Under the pieces are notes generated by a model that was given only the letters and a program-made list of their open reading frames with translations, had not been told where the DNA came from and searched no databases. This document shows, piece after piece, positions 7,915-17,577 of a DNA stretch of 44,082 bases. Positions within the stretch are counted from its first letter, which is position 1; each line of letters opens with the position of its first letter. Where the stretch lies: positions 1-44,082 of the IMG/VR virus record IMGVR_UViG_3300045141_000196. The stretch is one strand, 5' to 3'. The translations under genes and the position numbers were made by a program. Origin of the DNA: a virus.

Positions 7915-9660
7915 GTGGGTCTGTCGAATACAGCGACGCCGATCTATTACGGTCGGTTTCGTGAGGCAGTCCTCCGAGGAGAAATCCCTGTAAATAGAGA
8001 GATCTCGCTGGAGATGAATCGGATTGATTCGCTCATTGCTAACCCTAATATCTATTATGATGATCAGGCAGTTGAAGGATTTATTCGTTATTGTGAAGGT
8101 GAATTAACTTTAACGGATGGATCGGATCTTCATCTTCTTGACTCTTTTAAACTTTGGGCCGAACAAATCTTTGGTTGGTATTATTTCGTTGAGCGTAGCG
8201 TGTATGTTCCGACAAAAGATAATCATGGTGGTCATTATGAGAAAAGGGAGATCAAGAAACGCCTAACCCTTAAACAGTATCTAATAGTTGCTCGAGGAGC
8301 AGCTAAGTCGATGTATGGATCTGTTATTCATAGTTACTTTCTCAATGTTGATACGTCGACTACACATCAGGTTACTACTGCACCCACCATGAAACAGGCG
8401 GAAGAAGTTATGTCCCCGTTTCGCACGTCCATTACGCGCGCGCGTGGGCCCCTGTTTAAATTCCTCACAGAAGGATCTCTTCAGAATACGACGGGTTCGA
8501 GAGCCAATAGAGTAAAGCTGGCTGCCACAAAGAAAGGTATTGAGAACTTTCTTACTGGCTCAATTCTCGAGATTCGTCCAATGGCTATCAATAAGTTGCA
8601 GGGTCTTCGTCCAAAGATCTCTACAATTGATGAATGGCTATCTGGTGATCTCCGAGAGGACGTGGTGGGTGCAGTTGAGCAGGGTGCATCGAAGCTTGAG
8701 GACTATTTGATCGTCGCTATTAGTTCTGAGGGAACTGTTCGGGCGGGATCCGGAGATACGATTAAACTGGAACTTGCTGATATTCTCAAAGGTGAATATT
8801 TAGCCCCACATGTTTCAATCTGGCATTATAAACTAGATGAAATTGAAGAAGTTGCTGATCCAGCTATGTGGGTAAAAGCTAATCCAAATTTAGGAGCAAC
8901 TGTTTCTTATGAAACCTACCAGCTTGACGTCGAGAGGGCTGAAAAAGCTCCAGCATCTCGGAATGATATTCTGGCAAAACGCTTTGGTATTCCCATGGAG
9001 GGTTATACATACTTTTTTACTTATGAAGAGACTCTGGTTCACCGCACTCGTGAATTTTGGCAGATGGCTTGTTCTCTCGGGGCGGATCTTTCGCAGGGCG
9101 ACGATTTTTGTGCATTCACGTTTTTATTCCCGCTCGGACGAGAGCAATACGGAGTAAAGACGAGGAGCTATATTACCGAACTTACGTTGATGAGACTTCC
9201 TGCTGCTATGCGACAGAAGTATGAAGAATTTATCAACGAAGGTAGTCTTCACGTTATGCCAGGAAACATTCTTGACATGATGGAAGTATATGAAGATCTG
9301 GATCGTTTTATTCTGGTATCTGAGTATGATATCCGTACGCTTGGATATGATCCGTACAACGCTAAAGAATTCGTTACTCGTTGGGAAGGTGAAAACGGAC
9401 CGTTTGGTATTGAGAAAGTACTTCAGGGTGCGAAGACTGAATCGGTTCCATTGGGTGAGATCAAGATCATGGCTAGAGAACGTCTTTTGATATTTGATCA
9501 AGCACTCATGTCATTTGCAATGGGTAATGCTATTACGTTGGAAGATACTAACGGAAATCGAAAGCTTCTGAAAAAGCGTCAGGATGAGAAAATCGATAAT
9601 GTTGCGGCCCTTATGGATGCTTGGGTTGCTTTCAAATTAAACAAGGAGGCTTTTGAGTGA
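7915..9660 (+). CDS. terL: Terminase large subunit
   Basis: The 581-aa length fits HK97-type (Terminase_1-like) large terminases. The ATPase domain shows a Walker A variant ARGAAKS at residues 126-132 and a Walker B STIDEW with D239 and E240. The C-terminal nuclease half contains GADLSQGDDFCAF as first Asp motif, LGYDPYNAKEF, and KIDNVAALMDA with a late Asp. The enzyme docks on the portal, pumps DNA into the head and cuts the concatemer. GTG 7915 follows AAAGGAGGG. Whether packaging is cos or headful cannot be decided from this sequence. Confidence 0.93.
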   Translation: MGLSNTATPIYYGRFREAVLRGEIPVNREISLEMNRIDSLIANPNIYYDDQAVEGFIRYCEGELTLTDGSDLHLLDSFKLWAEQIFGWYYFVERSVYVPTKDNHGGHYEKREIKKRLTLKQYLIVARGAAKSMYGSVIHSYFLNVDTSTTHQVTTAPTMKQAEEVMSPFRTSITRARGPLFKFLTEGSLQNTTGSRANRVKLAATKKGIENFLTGSILEIRPMAINKLQGLRPKISTIDEWLSGDLREDVVGAVEQGASKLEDYLIVAISSEGTVRAGSGDTIKLELADILKGEYLAPHVSIWHYKLDEIEEVADPAMWVKANPNLGATVSYETYQLDVERAEKAPASRNDILAKRFGIPMEGYTYFFTYEETLVHRTREFWQMACSLGADLSQGDDFCAFTFLFPLGREQYGVKTRSYITELTLMRLPAAMRQKYEEFINEGSLHVMPGNILDMMEVYEDLDRFILVSEYDIRTLGYDPYNAKEFVTRWEGENGPFGIEKVLQGAKTESVPLGEIKIMARERLLIFDQALMSFAMGNAITLEDTNGNRKLLKKRQDEKIDNVAALMDAWVAFKLNKEAFE

Positions 9661-9743
9661 ATTCAAAGATTACTATAACTGATGTCGCCCTTACGGTTAT
9701 TGCTGTATTTATTGTTTTAGCTTATTTTAATGGATGGGGCTAA
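9657..9743 (+). CDS. 28-aa membrane micropeptide
   Basis: GTG 9657 overlaps the terminase stop (GTGA) and is preceded by AAGGAGG at ideal spacing. The product is one hydrophobic helix with a polar start and an FNGWG end. It is one of several such peptides in this genome. Function is unknown. Confidence 0.5.
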   Translation: MNSKITITDVALTVIAVFIVLAYFNGWG

Positions 9744-9761
9744 GTTAGGAAGGAGGTGTAA

Positions 9762-11042
9762 GTGTCGCGAGCTACCATGGCGTTAAAACACGCTTGGAAC
9801 GTATTTTCTAATACTAGTGAAAGACGAGTTTTCTCTCAATACGGTGATCCAAATTATGGGGGAAGACCTGATCGCGTAAGACTCCATATTCCTAATGAGC
9901 GTTCGCTTATTTCTTCGATTTATACGCGACTTAGTATTGATGTTGCTTCAGTTGATATGCGCCATGTAAGAACGGATGATCAAAAGAGATATTTAGAAGA
10001 TGTTGATAGTGGTCTTAATAATTGTTTGACAGTCGAAGCTAATCTCGACCAAGCTGCGCGAGCTTTTAGGCAAGATATTGCTATGACACTCTTTGATAGA
10101 GGCTGCGCTGCGCTTGTTCCTGTCGATACAACAATTAACCCAGAAACATCTGGCGGTTATGACATCCTAACTCTTCGTGTTGGTGAAGTTGTAGCATGGT
10201 ATCCTAAACATGTACGAATCAATTTATACAACGAAGATGTAGGTCGACGCGAAGAGATTACTATTGAGAAATCAGCAGTGGCTATTGTTGAGAATCCGCT
10301 GTATGCTGTAATGAATGAACCGAATTCAACTCTTCAACGTCTACTTGTTAAACTTAATTTACTGGATTCTATTGATGTACAATCTGCTTCTGGAAAACTG
10401 GATCTAATCATTCAGCTTCCATACGTGATTAAATCTGAAGCTCGAAGACAGCAGGCAGAACAACGTCGTCAAGACATTGAGTTTCAACTTAAAGGTAGTC
10501 AATATGGTATCGCCTATACAGATGGTACCGAGAAGATTACTCAGTTAAATCGTCCTGCCGAAAACAATCTCATGGCCCAAGTCGAATACCTAGTCGATAT
10601 GCTTTATGGTCAACTTGGTCTAACCGACGAAATCATGAAAGGTACAGCGGACGAAAAGGCTATGTTGAATTATTGGAATCGAACGATCGAACCGATCCTT
10701 CAAGCTGTCGTTGAATCCATGCGACGTACTTTCTTGACTAAGACTGCTCGAACACAAAAGCAGTCGATTCTATTCTTTAGAGATCCATTTCGGTTGGTTC
10801 CAATTGAGAACATAGCTGAGATTGCCGATAAGTTTACTCGTAATGAAATCATGTCGTCGAATGAAATTAGGCAGGTTGTTGGTATGGCTCCTAGTAAGGA
10901 TCCAAAAGCAGATCAACTGACCAACAGCAACATGCCACAACCAGTTCCACCAGATCCGACGACAAATGGACATAGTCAACCAGATCCGGCTCTAACTGAG
11001 GTGCTATCGAAAGTAGCTAATAGGCCAATGTCGCAAAATTAA
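9762..11042 (+). CDS. Portal protein
   Basis: The 426-aa protein fits phage portals. Its N-terminus has the typical pattern of a mobile segment, then ISSIYTRLSIDVASVDMRHV. The stem and wing region includes QLGLTDEIMKGTADEKAMLNY, and the C-terminus has FRLVPIENIAEIADKFTRNE. The tail is a Pro-rich disordered segment. Twelve copies would form the DNA gate of the head. GTG 9762 has AAGGAGGT upstream; ATG 9777 is an alternative. The terminase-portal-capsid order supports the call. Confidence 0.9.
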   Translation: MSRATMALKHAWNVFSNTSERRVFSQYGDPNYGGRPDRVRLHIPNERSLISSIYTRLSIDVASVDMRHVRTDDQKRYLEDVDSGLNNCLTVEANLDQAARAFRQDIAMTLFDRGCAALVPVDTTINPETSGGYDILTLRVGEVVAWYPKHVRINLYNEDVGRREEITIEKSAVAIVENPLYAVMNEPNSTLQRLLVKLNLLDSIDVQSASGKLDLIIQLPYVIKSEARRQQAEQRRQDIEFQLKGSQYGIAYTDGTEKITQLNRPAENNLMAQVEYLVDMLYGQLGLTDEIMKGTADEKAMLNYWNRTIEPILQAVVESMRRTFLTKTARTQKQSILFFRDPFRLVPIENIAEIADKFTRNEIMSSNEIRQVVGMAPSKDPKADQLTNSNMPQPVPPDPTTNGHSQPDPALTEVLSKVANRPMSQN

Positions 11043-11057
11043 GGAGGAACATTCAAA

Positions 11058-12809
11058 ATGGGAGAAAAGGCTAAGCCTGACTTTAGCGGCTACGCCACCA
11101 AAGCTGGACTTCTATGTTCAGACGGTAGGACTATTATGCCGGATGCTTTCAAACATCAGGATACTGAAACGGTCCCACTGGTCTGGCAGCACAATCACAA
11201 TGAGCCCAGCAACGTGCTCGGTCATGCAGTCCTTGAGCATCGCGACGACGGCACCTATGCCTACTGTTTCCTTAACGATACAGATCAGGCAAAGAATGCT
11301 CGAACGTTGGTGCAGCATAAAGACATTAAGTCATTGTCTATCTATGCTAATGGACTTACCGAGAAGGCAAAGAAGACTCTTCACGGATTTATTCGTGAGG
11401 TAAGTCTTGTATTGTCGGGAGCCAATCCCGGTGCACTTATTGACAATATTACTATAGCTCACAGCGATGGCGATATGGTCACGCTCGAAGATGAAGCGAT
11501 TATCTATACTGGTCTCGCCCTTAATGCTGATGGAGAGTCTTCAGAAGAGGAAGAGGTTGAGCATTCTGAAGAGAATCCAACGATTCAAGAAGTTTACGAT
11601 TCAATGACTTCTGAGCAGAAGGAAGTCGTCCATTACATGGTTGGTACTGCCCTTTCTGAACGAGCTGATGAATTGAAGCAGTCTTCTACTGACGACAAAA
11701 AGTCTGACAAGTCTGAATCGCTAACCCATGAGAAAGAGGAAGGACGACGGATGACCCGCAATGTCTTCGAGGAGCAGAATGACGAAGGCAAAAAGGAAGA
11801 GAAGCACACTCTCTCGCATGATGCTATTAAGGGAATCGTCGCCGACGCTCAAAAGGTCGGATCGCTTAAGGCAGCTGTCGAGTCATACGCTCTCAAACAT
11901 GGTATCGATAATATCGATATTCTCTTCCCGGATGCTCGGAACGTTACTGGTACTCCTGAATTCGATCAGAGGAGAGTCGAGTGGGTCTCCGGTGTCATCA
12001 ATGGCACCCGGCACTCGCCGTTCTCCCGCATTAAGTCGATCGTTGCCGATATTACCGTCGATGAAGCTCGAGCACTGGGCTACGTCAAGGGTACTCTGAA
12101 GAAGGAAGAGTTCTTCGGACTTGTGTCGCGCGCGACGACTCCAAGCACGATCTATAAGAAGCAGAAGCTTGATCGTGATGATATCATTGATATCACTGAC
12201 TTCGATGTTGTAGCTTGGCTCAAGGCTGAGATGCGCGTTATGTTGGATGAGGAACTTGCACGTGCAGTTCTTATTGGGGACGGTCGTCTTATTGCTGATG
12301 ACGATCATATTAAGGATCCTGGTCTGACTGGTGCTACTGATAATGCTGGTATTCGTTCGATCTTGAACGAGGACGATCTTTATGCAGCTCATGTTGTGCT
12401 TCCAGTTGCTGCCGATACTCCTCCTGAGATGGTTGACGCCATTATTGGAGCGATGGCCGACTATAAGGGATCTGGATCTCCGACTCTCTACACCACGCTT
12501 CCGGTGCTCACGTCGCTTCTGGTACATCGAGATGCCGAGGGTCATCGTCTGTGGAGGACCACGTCAGAACTTGCTTCTGAGATGGGCGTTTCGAACATCG
12601 TTACCGTCGAAGTGATGGAGACGGAAGCCAAGCTTATTGGCATCATTGTCAATCTGAAGGATTACACGATTGGCGCCGATAAGGGCGGAGATGTCAATTT
12701 CTTTGACGACTTCGACATCGACTACAACCAGTACAAGTACCTGCTCGAGACTCGAGTTTCCGGTGCGCTTACGAAGATTCGCTCGGCGCTGGTTGTTTCG
12801 AAGCCATAA
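11058..12809 (+). CDS. Prohead protease fused to HK97-fold major capsid protein
   Basis: Residues 1 to about 150 form an S78-type prohead protease. VWQHNH holds the catalytic His region (H45), KSLSIYAN the candidate Ser (S94), and REVSLVLSGANPGA follows. A charged linker (about 170-230) precedes an HK97-fold major capsid protein starting near M232 (MTRNVFEEQ), with RIKSIVADITVDEARALGY and DRDDIIDITDFDVVAWLKAE. The product is 583 aa. GAGGAAGGA lies just before ATG 11751, so the capsid domain alone (352 aa) could also be translated. Either proteolysis or internal initiation would supply most capsid subunits. Codon use here is more GC-rich than in neighbours, as expected for high expression. Confidence 0.9.
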   Translation: MGEKAKPDFSGYATKAGLLCSDGRTIMPDAFKHQDTETVPLVWQHNHNEPSNVLGHAVLEHRDDGTYAYCFLNDTDQAKNARTLVQHKDIKSLSIYANGLTEKAKKTLHGFIREVSLVLSGANPGALIDNITIAHSDGDMVTLEDEAIIYTGLALNADGESSEEEEVEHSEENPTIQEVYDSMTSEQKEVVHYMVGTALSERADELKQSSTDDKKSDKSESLTHEKEEGRRMTRNVFEEQNDEGKKEEKHTLSHDAIKGIVADAQKVGSLKAAVESYALKHGIDNIDILFPDARNVTGTPEFDQRRVEWVSGVINGTRHSPFSRIKSIVADITVDEARALGYVKGTLKKEEFFGLVSRATTPSTIYKKQKLDRDDIIDITDFDVVAWLKAEMRVMLDEELARAVLIGDGRLIADDDHIKDPGLTGATDNAGIRSILNEDDLYAAHVVLPVAADTPPEMVDAIIGAMADYKGSGSPTLYTTLPVLTSLLVHRDAEGHRLWRTTSELASEMGVSNIVTVEVMETEAKLIGIIVNLKDYTIGADKGGDVNFFDDFDIDYNQYKYLLETRVSGALTKIRSALVVSKP

Positions 12810-12821
12810 GGTAGGTCTCCG

Positions 12822-13145
12822 ATGACGAGGTTCTTTGGTCGCATTGGTTATGGAGAATCAATAGAAAATGCACCAGGCGTTTTTGTTGATAATATTATCG
12901 AGTATTCATATTACGGGGATGTTATTAGAAATGCACGAAATCTCCGTGAGGGAGAAAATCTTAATCCTGATCTCAGCGTTCAAAATTCAATCAGCGTTGT
13001 GGCCGATGCATATGCCAATGAACATTTCTTTGCTATTCGGTATGTAGAATGGGCGGGGGTTTTGTGGACGGTTTCTAGCGTCGAAGTGCAGAGCCCCCGT
13101 CTTCTACTGAGATTAGGGGAGGTGTATAATGGGCCAACGCCTTGA
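12822..13145 (+). CDS. Head-tail joining protein
   Basis: The 107-aa protein has YYGDVIRNARNL, then SISVVADAYANEHFFAIRYV and a final beta-rich VEVQSPRLLLRLGEVYNG. I recall this pattern from the head-closure protein directly after the capsid gene in siphophages of Gram-positive hosts. It probably seals the portal/connector channel and contacts the tail. It overlaps the next gene by 17 bases. Confidence 0.7.
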   Translation: MTRFFGRIGYGESIENAPGVFVDNIIEYSYYGDVIRNARNLREGENLNPDLSVQNSISVVADAYANEHFFAIRYVEWAGVLWTVSSVEVQSPRLLLRLGEVYNGPTP

Positions 13146-13428
13146 TTTACACCAGATCCTTCAAACAATCACTCAATTTGTATATTTTCAGCCACCAACC
13201 AACGTAAAGTTGCAATATCCATGTATTGTTTATAAACGAGGCTTTGCAGATACTACATTTGCAGATGACAGTCCATACAATCATACAAAGCGATACATGA
13301 TCACCGTTATTGATCCAGATCCGGATAGTAAAATTCCAGATAAAGTGGCTGCATTGCCGATGAGTTTATTTAATAGGTTTTATACAGCCGATGATTTAAA
13401 TCACGACGTTTATAACGTCTACTTTTGA
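13129..13428 (+). CDS. Tail terminator protein
   Basis: The 99-aa size, the YPCIVYKRGFADTTFADD segment and the following beta strands ending in a DVYNVYF tail resemble siphophage tail terminator/completion proteins. These cap the tail tube and join it to the head. It lies between head-tail joining and tail tube genes, the expected position. ATG 13129 has GGGGAGGT upstream. Confidence 0.7.
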   Translation: MGQRLDLHQILQTITQFVYFQPPTNVKLQYPCIVYKRGFADTTFADDSPYNHTKRYMITVIDPDPDSKIPDKVAALPMSLFNRFYTADDLNHDVYNVYF

Positions 13429-13442
13429 GGGAAAGGAAGGAC

Positions 13443-14096
13443 ATGGCCCCTTTGACTTGGGACGATGTTGGCGAAAAACTATATGAAACTGGTGTAGATC
13501 ACGGAGTTCTGTATCTTCCGGATCCGGCAGGCGTGTATAACACGGGTTTTGCTTGGAATGGTCTCACCACAGTTACCGAATCGCCATCTGGTGCTGATCC
13601 CAATCCGCAATTTGCGGACAACATTAAGTATCTGAACCTCCAGTCTGCCGAAGAGTTCGGCGGAACTATCGAGGCATTTACTTATCCGGAGGAGTTCGGC
13701 CAGTGTGATGGTACGGCTCTTCCCTCGCCAGGCGTAGCCGTTGGACAGCAGGGTCGAAAGTCGTTTGGCCTGAGCTATAGGACAAAGGTCGGAAACGATG
13801 TCGACGGCGTGGACTATGGTTACAAGCTGCATCTGATTTATGGTTGTCAGGCCGCTCCATCGGAGAAGGCTTATGCCACCATCAATGATTCACCGGCCGC
13901 AATCAATTTCAGTTGGGCTATTACAACTACACCGGTTCCGGTTACAGATCTTAAGCCTACTGCTTTGATCGTGGTTGATTCTACTGTTGTAGATTCAGCC
14001 GATCTCCTGGCGCTTGAGGATCTTCTGTATGGTAAGGCTGCGGTTGAAGCTGCACTTCCAATGCCGGATGCCGTTATTGCACTATTTGGTCCTTGA
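13443..14096 (+). CDS. Major tail (tube) protein, copy A
   Basis: The 217-aa protein shares its start (LTWDDVGEKLYETGVDHGVLYL), a central AFTYPEEF, an SLSYRTxxGNDV-like core and a DLKPTALIVVDST segment with the protein at 14674. Such proteins stack as hexamer rings to form the tail tube. Position after the tail terminator and before the chaperone fits. ATG 13443 follows AAAGGAAGG. Its codons are more GC-rich than those of copy B, so copy A is probably the abundant form. Confidence 0.85.
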   Translation: MAPLTWDDVGEKLYETGVDHGVLYLPDPAGVYNTGFAWNGLTTVTESPSGADPNPQFADNIKYLNLQSAEEFGGTIEAFTYPEEFGQCDGTALPSPGVAVGQQGRKSFGLSYRTKVGNDVDGVDYGYKLHLIYGCQAAPSEKAYATINDSPAAINFSWAITTTPVPVTDLKPTALIVVDSTVVDSADLLALEDLLYGKAAVEAALPMPDAVIALFGP

Positions 14097-14118
14097 TCTT
14101 TAGATAGGAGGCCAAGGA

Positions 14119-14661
14119 ATGCTGACGATTATTGTTCCAGGCGTCGAAATGTTTGATGAGAAGTCACAAGAATTTGTTACTAAAAACGATGTGACTTTGG
14201 AGTTAGAGCATTCTTTGGTCTCACTGTCAAAATGGGAGTCAAAGCACGAGAAACCTTTCTTGGGTAAGTCCGAGAAAACAAACGAAGAAGTTCTTGACTA
14301 CATAAGATGTATGGTACAGACTCCTGACGTTTCAGAAGAAGTCTTCTCTAAGCTTTCAGAGAAGAATTTTGAAGAAATTAACGAATACATTGAAGCTAAG
14401 ATGACTGCTACGTGGTTCAATGATTCTCCGAATGCTCCGCAGAGTCGAGATGTTATTACAGCGGAGCTCATATACTATTGGATGGTTGTCTTTCAGATTC
14501 CGTTCGAATGTGAGAACTGGCATCTTAATCGATTATTCACTTTAATTCGAGTTTGTAATATTAAGCAATCGAAACCTCAGAAGATGAGTCGAGGTGAAAT
14601 GGCAGCTCGGAATCGAGAGCTTAATGCTCAGCGTAGACAACAGTTGGGCACATCGGGTTAG
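14119..14661 (+). CDS. Tail assembly chaperone
   Basis: The 180-aa protein contains [55 protein letters not shown] and a basic [20 protein letters not shown] tail. I recall this whole pattern in the gene between tail tube and tape measure of siphophages from Gram-positive hosts. Tail chaperones coat the tape measure during tail assembly. No frameshifted longer partner is visible, because a second tail-tube gene follows instead of an overlapping frame. Confidence 0.7.
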   Translation: MLTIIVPGVEMFDEKSQEFVTKNDVTLELEHSLVSLSKWESKHEKPFLGKSEKTNEEVLDYIRCMVQTPDVSEEVFSKLSEKNFEEINEYIEAKMTATWFNDSPNAPQSRDVITAELIYYWMVVFQIPFECENWHLNRLFTLIRVCNIKQSKPQKMSRGEMAARNRELNAQRRQQLGTSG

Positions 14662-14673
14662 AAAGGGGGTGCA

Positions 14674-15471
14674 ATGACCACTCTTGCTTGGGATGAAATT
14701 GGTGATCGAGTTTATCAGACGGGTATTGATCGCGGAGTTCTCTATCTCCCAGATGGCACGACAGCTCCTTGGAATGGTCTTACTGGAGTAGAAGAAGATT
14801 CCTCCTCCGAAGTAAAATCGTTCTATCATGAAGGAGTGAAGTTCTTACAAAATTTTGTTCCTGGTGATTTTGAAGGAAAGCTCAAAGCGTTTACATACCC
14901 AGAAGAATTCGATCGAGTCCAAGGAGTCTCCAGTATTTCTCCTGGATTTGACATTTATGATCAACCAGTGAGTAGTTTTAGTTTATCATATAGAACAATT
15001 ATTGGTAATGATGTGTCCCCAAACTATGGTTATAAGATTCATATTCTATATGATGTCATTGCCAATCCTGATTCAATTTCGTTTAATACTTTGGAAGATT
15101 CTGGAGCTCAAGCAACTGAATTTGGATGGTCTCTGAGCGGAACTCCATCAAAACTTAGAGGTTTTAAACCAACGGTTCATGTTGCTATCGATTCAACACA
15201 AACACCTCCCGAAGTCATGCAGATTTTGGAAGATCAACTGTATGGAACCGATACAAGTGATCCTCGTCTTCCACTACTTTCTGAAATTGCTGGATATTTC
15301 GGATATCTAGATGCTCTTATCATCGTTGATCATGGAGATGGTAGTTGGACGGCTGTTGATGCGTCGGATAACTATATTACGATGCTAGACGAGACTACTT
15401 TCCAAATCGATAACGCTGATGTTACATATTTGGACGCAGATACGTATGAAATTTCATCTACGAATGATTAG
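14674..15471 (+). CDS. Major tail protein paralogue with C-terminal extension, copy B
   Basis: The 265-aa product aligns by eye along copy A: same start, FTYPEEFDRVQG, SLSYRTIIGNDVSPNYGYK, KPTVHVAIDST and EDQLYG. It then adds about 45 residues (DALIIVDHGDGSWTAVDASD onwards) that look like a small beta domain displayed outside the tube. Two tube proteins can be mixed in one tail, the extended one being a decorated minor form. An alternative is that only one copy is used. ATG 14674 follows GAAAGGGGG. Confidence 0.8.
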   Translation: MTTLAWDEIGDRVYQTGIDRGVLYLPDGTTAPWNGLTGVEEDSSSEVKSFYHEGVKFLQNFVPGDFEGKLKAFTYPEEFDRVQGVSSISPGFDIYDQPVSSFSLSYRTIIGNDVSPNYGYKIHILYDVIANPDSISFNTLEDSGAQATEFGWSLSGTPSKLRGFKPTVHVAIDSTQTPPEVMQILEDQLYGTDTSDPRLPLLSEIAGYFGYLDALIIVDHGDGSWTAVDASDNYITMLDETTFQIDNADVTYLDADTYEISSTND

Positions 15472-15482
15472 TAGGAGGTGAA

Positions 15483-17243
15483 ATGGCTACAGTTACTGGT
15501 CTCACCGCCGATCGAATGCTTGAAATTGAAGCTGAATCGGTTGTTGATGGCACTATTATCGGTGGCGAACTGATTCTTACAAAGCATGATGGATCAACGA
15601 TCGATGCCGGTAGTGTAATAGGCCCCCCTGGTCCGGAAGGTCCTATGGGGTCAGATCTTGATGTTCTTATAGAACGGGCGATTCTTGATGTTGGAATCCC
15701 AAATCAGATTCGTGCTGGTCGACAACTAGCTCTAGAAGATTTTACAAATATTGGACTAGCTGCGCCTGCTGGTTTGTGGAATTTCTCGAATGCGTTCACT
15801 GATTCAAGCGGTAATAATCGAACTCTCATTGCAAAGGGAGCGGTTGCATATGCTCGTGGAATTGAAGGTCTTGACAACGCCGCGGCACAGTTTACCGGAG
15901 CTAATGCGCTGTTTATTGATGATACGGGAGTAAATGATCCATTTCGTCTTAGAGCAGGATCTTTTGGTGCTTGGATTAGAACGGCAAAACAAGGTGTAAT
16001 TCAATCAATTATTACAAAACGTGCAGCAGCAGGTCAATTGGGTTATTGGCTTAGAATCTCTACTGCTAATGTAGCTGATTTTGGGTTTAGTTCTACAGGT
16101 TCTGATGTCATCGAAATCATGGGTTTGTCAAAAATTTGTGATAATAGATGGCATTTTATTGTTGGTACATTTGATGGCGTTTTGCAAAATCTGTATGTTG
16201 ATGGAATACTAGAAGCAACCCAGTTGCAAGGTGATACTGGTGCAGAATTGATATTTGGATCCTCCGGGCCTTTGAACGTTGGTTCATGGGGCGCAAATGC
16301 CAGCAATCCAGTTAACGAATCAAATTTTGGACGAACGGATGAAGTATTTATAACATCAGAGATTCTTTCTGCTGATAAAATTTACAATCTGTATTGTGCA
16401 AAGATTCCGCATACGCTTGGAGCACTTCCTTCAGGAGTTTCGTTGAATGTTTATCCTGGAGCTAAAGGTGCATCTCTGTTTCCTGGAGATTTTCCTGTTG
16501 CACCATTGCGTCTGTACAATTTCTCTGCTGGATCACTTGGAAATGAGGGTTCCGATGCTGGCGCTGGTTTGGCTGTTGTTGGTGCTCCAATTTCTGTAGC
16601 TGGCGTTGATGGTACCAAAGGTAATGCGTATAATTTTGGTGGCACTCAAAGATTTGTCGCTCCAGATACAGGATTACCTGCAGGGACAGCAACGTGTTCG
16701 TACGGTTGTTGGGTCAAGTGTTCGAACGGAACTTCTGCGTCGTTGTATATTCTTACCTGGGGTACAGTCAACGGCAATAATGATAATCGCATATCGGTTG
16801 TGCAAGGTAATATTACATTTGTTAATGCGGGATCGGCGATAACTGGACCGTTTATTTCTGACGGGAATTGGCATTTCGTTGTAGTTGTTCAAGAAAATGC
16901 ACCTGTTGATGGCGTAAAGCGTAAGTTTTATGTGGATGGACGGCTTGTTGCATCGTCAACTGTTTTGAATGCTGTTGTACTTGGTGGAGCAAACAAGTTC
17001 GTCGTTGCGTCATCTCTTGCTAGCGCAAGTAATTTTATTGGACAAATCGATACTGTATTTGTTTGTGATGTTGCGTTAGGTTTGGATAATATTAACGCAC
17101 TTTATACTAAGAGTTTGGTCGATCACCTTCCTTCTCCTAAGAATGCTGGAGATCATATTCAATCGATGTCAGATGAAGATCTTCTGGTTACATTTGATAC
17201 GTTGGATATTGCGCATAAGGTAAGTATGAAGGTGATGGCATGA
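15483..17243 (+). CDS. Virion adhesin with two LamG/concanavalin-like domains
   Basis: The 586-aa protein has a short N-terminal domain, a brief collagen-like hinge ([10 protein letters not shown] near residue 48) and a helical linker. Two repeats of a jelly-roll follow (about 95-300 and 335-555), with ICDNRWHFIVGTFDG and ISDGNWHFVVVVQE at matching places, each followed by a YVDG strand. LamG-like domains bind glycans, so host attachment is inferred. It lies between tail-tube and tape-measure genes, which is unusual for an adhesin. ATG 15483 follows GTAGGAGGTG. Confidence 0.7.
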   Translation: MATVTGLTADRMLEIEAESVVDGTIIGGELILTKHDGSTIDAGSVIGPPGPEGPMGSDLDVLIERAILDVGIPNQIRAGRQLALEDFTNIGLAAPAGLWNFSNAFTDSSGNNRTLIAKGAVAYARGIEGLDNAAAQFTGANALFIDDTGVNDPFRLRAGSFGAWIRTAKQGVIQSIITKRAAAGQLGYWLRISTANVADFGFSSTGSDVIEIMGLSKICDNRWHFIVGTFDGVLQNLYVDGILEATQLQGDTGAELIFGSSGPLNVGSWGANASNPVNESNFGRTDEVFITSEILSADKIYNLYCAKIPHTLGALPSGVSLNVYPGAKGASLFPGDFPVAPLRLYNFSAGSLGNEGSDAGAGLAVVGAPISVAGVDGTKGNAYNFGGTQRFVAPDTGLPAGTATCSYGCWVKCSNGTSASLYILTWGTVNGNNDNRISVVQGNITFVNAGSAITGPFISDGNWHFVVVVQENAPVDGVKRKFYVDGRLVASSTVLNAVVLGGANKFVVASSLASASNFIGQIDTVFVCDVALGLDNINALYTKSLVDHLPSPKNAGDHIQSMSDEDLLVTFDTLDIAHKVSMKVMA

Positions 17244-17569
17244 GAACTCAACAAAAAGATATTAGACGTTCGACAGTATTGACCACATTAAATCCTGTGA
17301 CCGATGTAACTAGCGGAAATGGTGTATTTTCAGATGGTACGCCTTGGCATATGGTTAGAACTGCTACAGGTGAGTATACGATGTATTTTGATACGCGTAT
17401 ATTTGTAATTAGTGGTTCTATTGGACCTCTTGCTTCTGGTCGACATTATTATAAGTTCGAAGCTCCTGGTGCTGGTCAAGCACGTGTTCAAGTATTGGAT
17501 CCCACCGGTGCTGCAGAGAATTCGGCAAATTTTGATGTGACTCTTTCTGTTCTAGATACCCGTACTTAG
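17240..17569 (+). CDS. Small beta-rich virion protein
   Basis: A 109-aa protein begins at the ATG overlapping the previous stop (ATGA). It appears beta-rich, with a PTGAAENSANFDVTLSVLD end. No family is recognised. Overlap with the LamG adhesin and the Gly-rich protein after it suggests all three form one surface structure. Confidence 0.6.
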   Translation: MRTQQKDIRRSTVLTTLNPVTDVTSGNGVFSDGTPWHMVRTATGEYTMYFDTRIFVISGSIGPLASGRHYYKFEAPGAGQARVQVLDPTGAAENSANFDVTLSVLDTRT

Positions 17570-17577
17570 GATTTCCG

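Noticed and set aside
14119-14680. Programmed frameshift in the tail assembly chaperone
   Set aside because: No slippery heptamer with an overlapping extension frame was evident; an independent gene with its own ribosome site follows.
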